Assembly (NCBI GenBank): GCA_013694945.1
Contig: JACDBM010000308.1
Span: 1-6,558 of the forward strand
Direction of reading: 5' to 3'
Source of the DNA: Chthoniobacterales bacterium
GTDB lineage: Bacteria; Verrucomicrobiota; Verrucomicrobiia; Chthoniobacterales; UBA10450
Length of the DNA stretch: 6,558 bases
Within the stretch, counting starts at the first letter, position 1. Every line of letters begins with the position of its first letter. Positions 5,902-6,558 of this stretch are shown one piece after another. Both the position numbers and the translations under genes were made by a program. Below the pieces are notes generated by a model, which was given only the letters and a program-made list of their open reading frames with translations, ran no database searches and had not been told where the DNA came from.

Positions 5902-6352
5902 ACGGTGTTTCGACCAAACGGCTCAATCAACAGCTGCGGCGGAATCAGAAGAGATTTCTTGCCGACTTTGGTTTCCGGCTTACGTCTGAGGAGTTTACAA
6001 GTTTGAAGTCGCAAATTGTGACCTCAAGTTACGGGGGCCGGCGTTATCTGCCTTGGGTCTTCACGGAGCACGGAGCCATCATGCTGGCGACTGTTCTTAA
6101 CAGCGACATTGCCGTCAATGCCAGTGTGCGGGTCGTGCAGGCGTTCGTCCAGATGCGAGAGCTGGTCTCCGCCAATGCAGTCCTGGCGCAAAGGCTAGCT
6201 GAGCTGGAGAACAAGTCTGAGGGCCACGACGAGGCGATCGCGCAACTTTTCCACGCCATTCGTAGTCTGATCCACCCTCAGCCCCGGAAAAAGCGCGAGA
6301 TCGCTTTCCCCGTAAAGGAAGCGGGAGCGCGTTACCGAATCACCCGGCGGAG

Positions 6353-6357
6353 AAAGG
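6353..6357 (+). promoter_or_regulatory. possible weak ribosome binding site of atpG
   Basis: AAAGG lies inside the last codons of the ORF6N gene, 11 bases before the atpG ATG. The spacing is long for an SD. If it is used, the gamma start depends on sequence supplied by the inserted gene. Confidence 0.3.
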
Positions 6358-6368
6358 TCTAACGAGCA

Positions 6369-6558
6369 ATGGCGAACACGCAAGACATACGACGCCGGAT
6401 TAAGTCGATCCGCAACACCGCGCAGATCACTAAAGCGATGCAAATGGTCGCCGCCTCGAAAATGCGCAAGGCCCAGCAGCATGCGCTGGCGGGACGTCCC
6501 TATGCCGGATTGATGAATCGCGTGCTTGTTTCCTTACAGCAACGCACCGATCCGAAAC
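6369..6558 (+). CDS. atpG: F1Fo ATP synthase subunit gamma, N-terminal part (3' end outside window)
   Basis: Sixty-three codons of the rotor-shaft subunit are present and run off the window end. The N-terminal helix is characteristic: MANTQDIRRRIKSIRNT, then QITKAMQMVAASKMRKAQ (about 19-36), the near-invariant coiled-coil half that rotates inside the alpha3beta3 hexamer. The ATG at 6369 lies 6 bases after the stop of the ORF6N gene, so in the present arrangement gamma is separated from atpA by 585 bases. No frame damage is seen in the visible part. Beta (atpD) and epsilon (atpC) would be expected downstream. Confidence 0.95.
   Translation, partial: MANTQDIRRRIKSIRNTAQITKAMQMVAASKMRKAQQHALAGRPYAGLMNRVLVSLQQRTDPK

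Larger units (their letters stand above)
5810..6362 (+). pseudogene. ORF6N-domain protein gene, disrupted by a single-base frameshift
   Basis: Two reading frames join into one ORF6N-family protein of about 183 residues. The first frame gives LRGERVMLDSSLAQI, then runs out of register and stops at TGA 5987-5989. From 5904 the other frame gives GVSTKRLNQQLRRNQKRF, then FTSLKSQIVTSS, GGRRYLPWVFTEHGAIMLA and a long amphipathic helix (ANAVLAQRLAELENKSEGHDE), ending at TAA 6360-6362. Dropping C5901 turns ATT TCA CGG into ATT TAC GGT, restoring the expected I-Y-G-V. ORF6N proteins are DNA-binding-type proteins of phages, plasmids and bacterial genomes; their cellular role is generally unknown. ATG 5810 is preceded by GGAAG at 5 bases and gives a family-like N-terminus. 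ATG 5780, overlapping the atpA stop, is an alternative. The gene is foreign to the atp operon. It may be a real pseudogene or carry a sequencing error. Confidence 0.85.

Noticed and set aside
6003..6362. A stand-alone gene from TTG 6003
   Set aside because: Its frame continues upstream with clear ORF6N family sequence back to about 5904, so it is the second half of the frameshifted gene, not an independent gene.
5784..6368. Insertion sequence ends or a target-site duplication flanking the ORF6N gene
   Set aside because: Reading both edges in direct and inverted orientation, I found no convincing repeat and no transposase coding.

Overview
The window is a GC-rich bacterial chromosome segment with every gene on the + strand. 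It holds the end of an Obg-family GTPase gene, a family-4 glycosyltransferase gene, and the first part of an F1Fo ATP synthase operon in the order atpB-atpE-atpF-atpH-atpA-[ORF6N-family pseudogene]-atpG. The window ends inside atpG. The likely source is a member of the Verrucomicrobiota or a close PVC relative. This is an inference from protein style: subunit a has a cleavable-looking signal peptide and a His-rich N-terminus, delta is short, most start codons lack a Shine-Dalgarno (SD) sequence, and an ORF6N gene is present. No database search was possible.

Layout. 1-591 is the C-terminal part of the Obg GTPase G domain. 628-1854 is a complete GT-B fold glycosyltransferase. 1855-2020 is a non-coding leader with a small GC hairpin and no convincing promoter; no atpI-like gene lies in it. 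2021-4237 encodes the membrane sector and stalk: a (atpB), c (atpE), a single b (atpF) and a short delta (atpH). 4251-5783 encodes alpha. 5784-6368 is where a short alpha-gamma spacer would be expected. Instead it holds a nearly intact ORF6N-domain gene disrupted by one extra base near 5901. From 6369 the gamma subunit begins. Beta and epsilon would be expected beyond the window.

How the genes work together. Subunits a and c form the proton path (Arg246 of a, Glu65 of c). Subunits b and delta form the peripheral stalk that holds alpha/beta still. Gamma is the rotor shaft. The Obg and glycosyltransferase genes have no evident functional link to the ATP synthase.

Most worth a second look: (1) the ORF6N gene wedged between atpA and atpG with almost no spacer on either side, broken by a single base; (2) an 18-bp tandem duplication that repeats the start codon and first six codons of atpE (MTLPIL twice); (3) a delta subunit of about 130 residues that appears to lack roughly a quarter of the usual protein from its N-terminal domain; (4) atpE and atpA starts that lack an SD, each overlapped (ATGA) by a tiny upstream reading frame.
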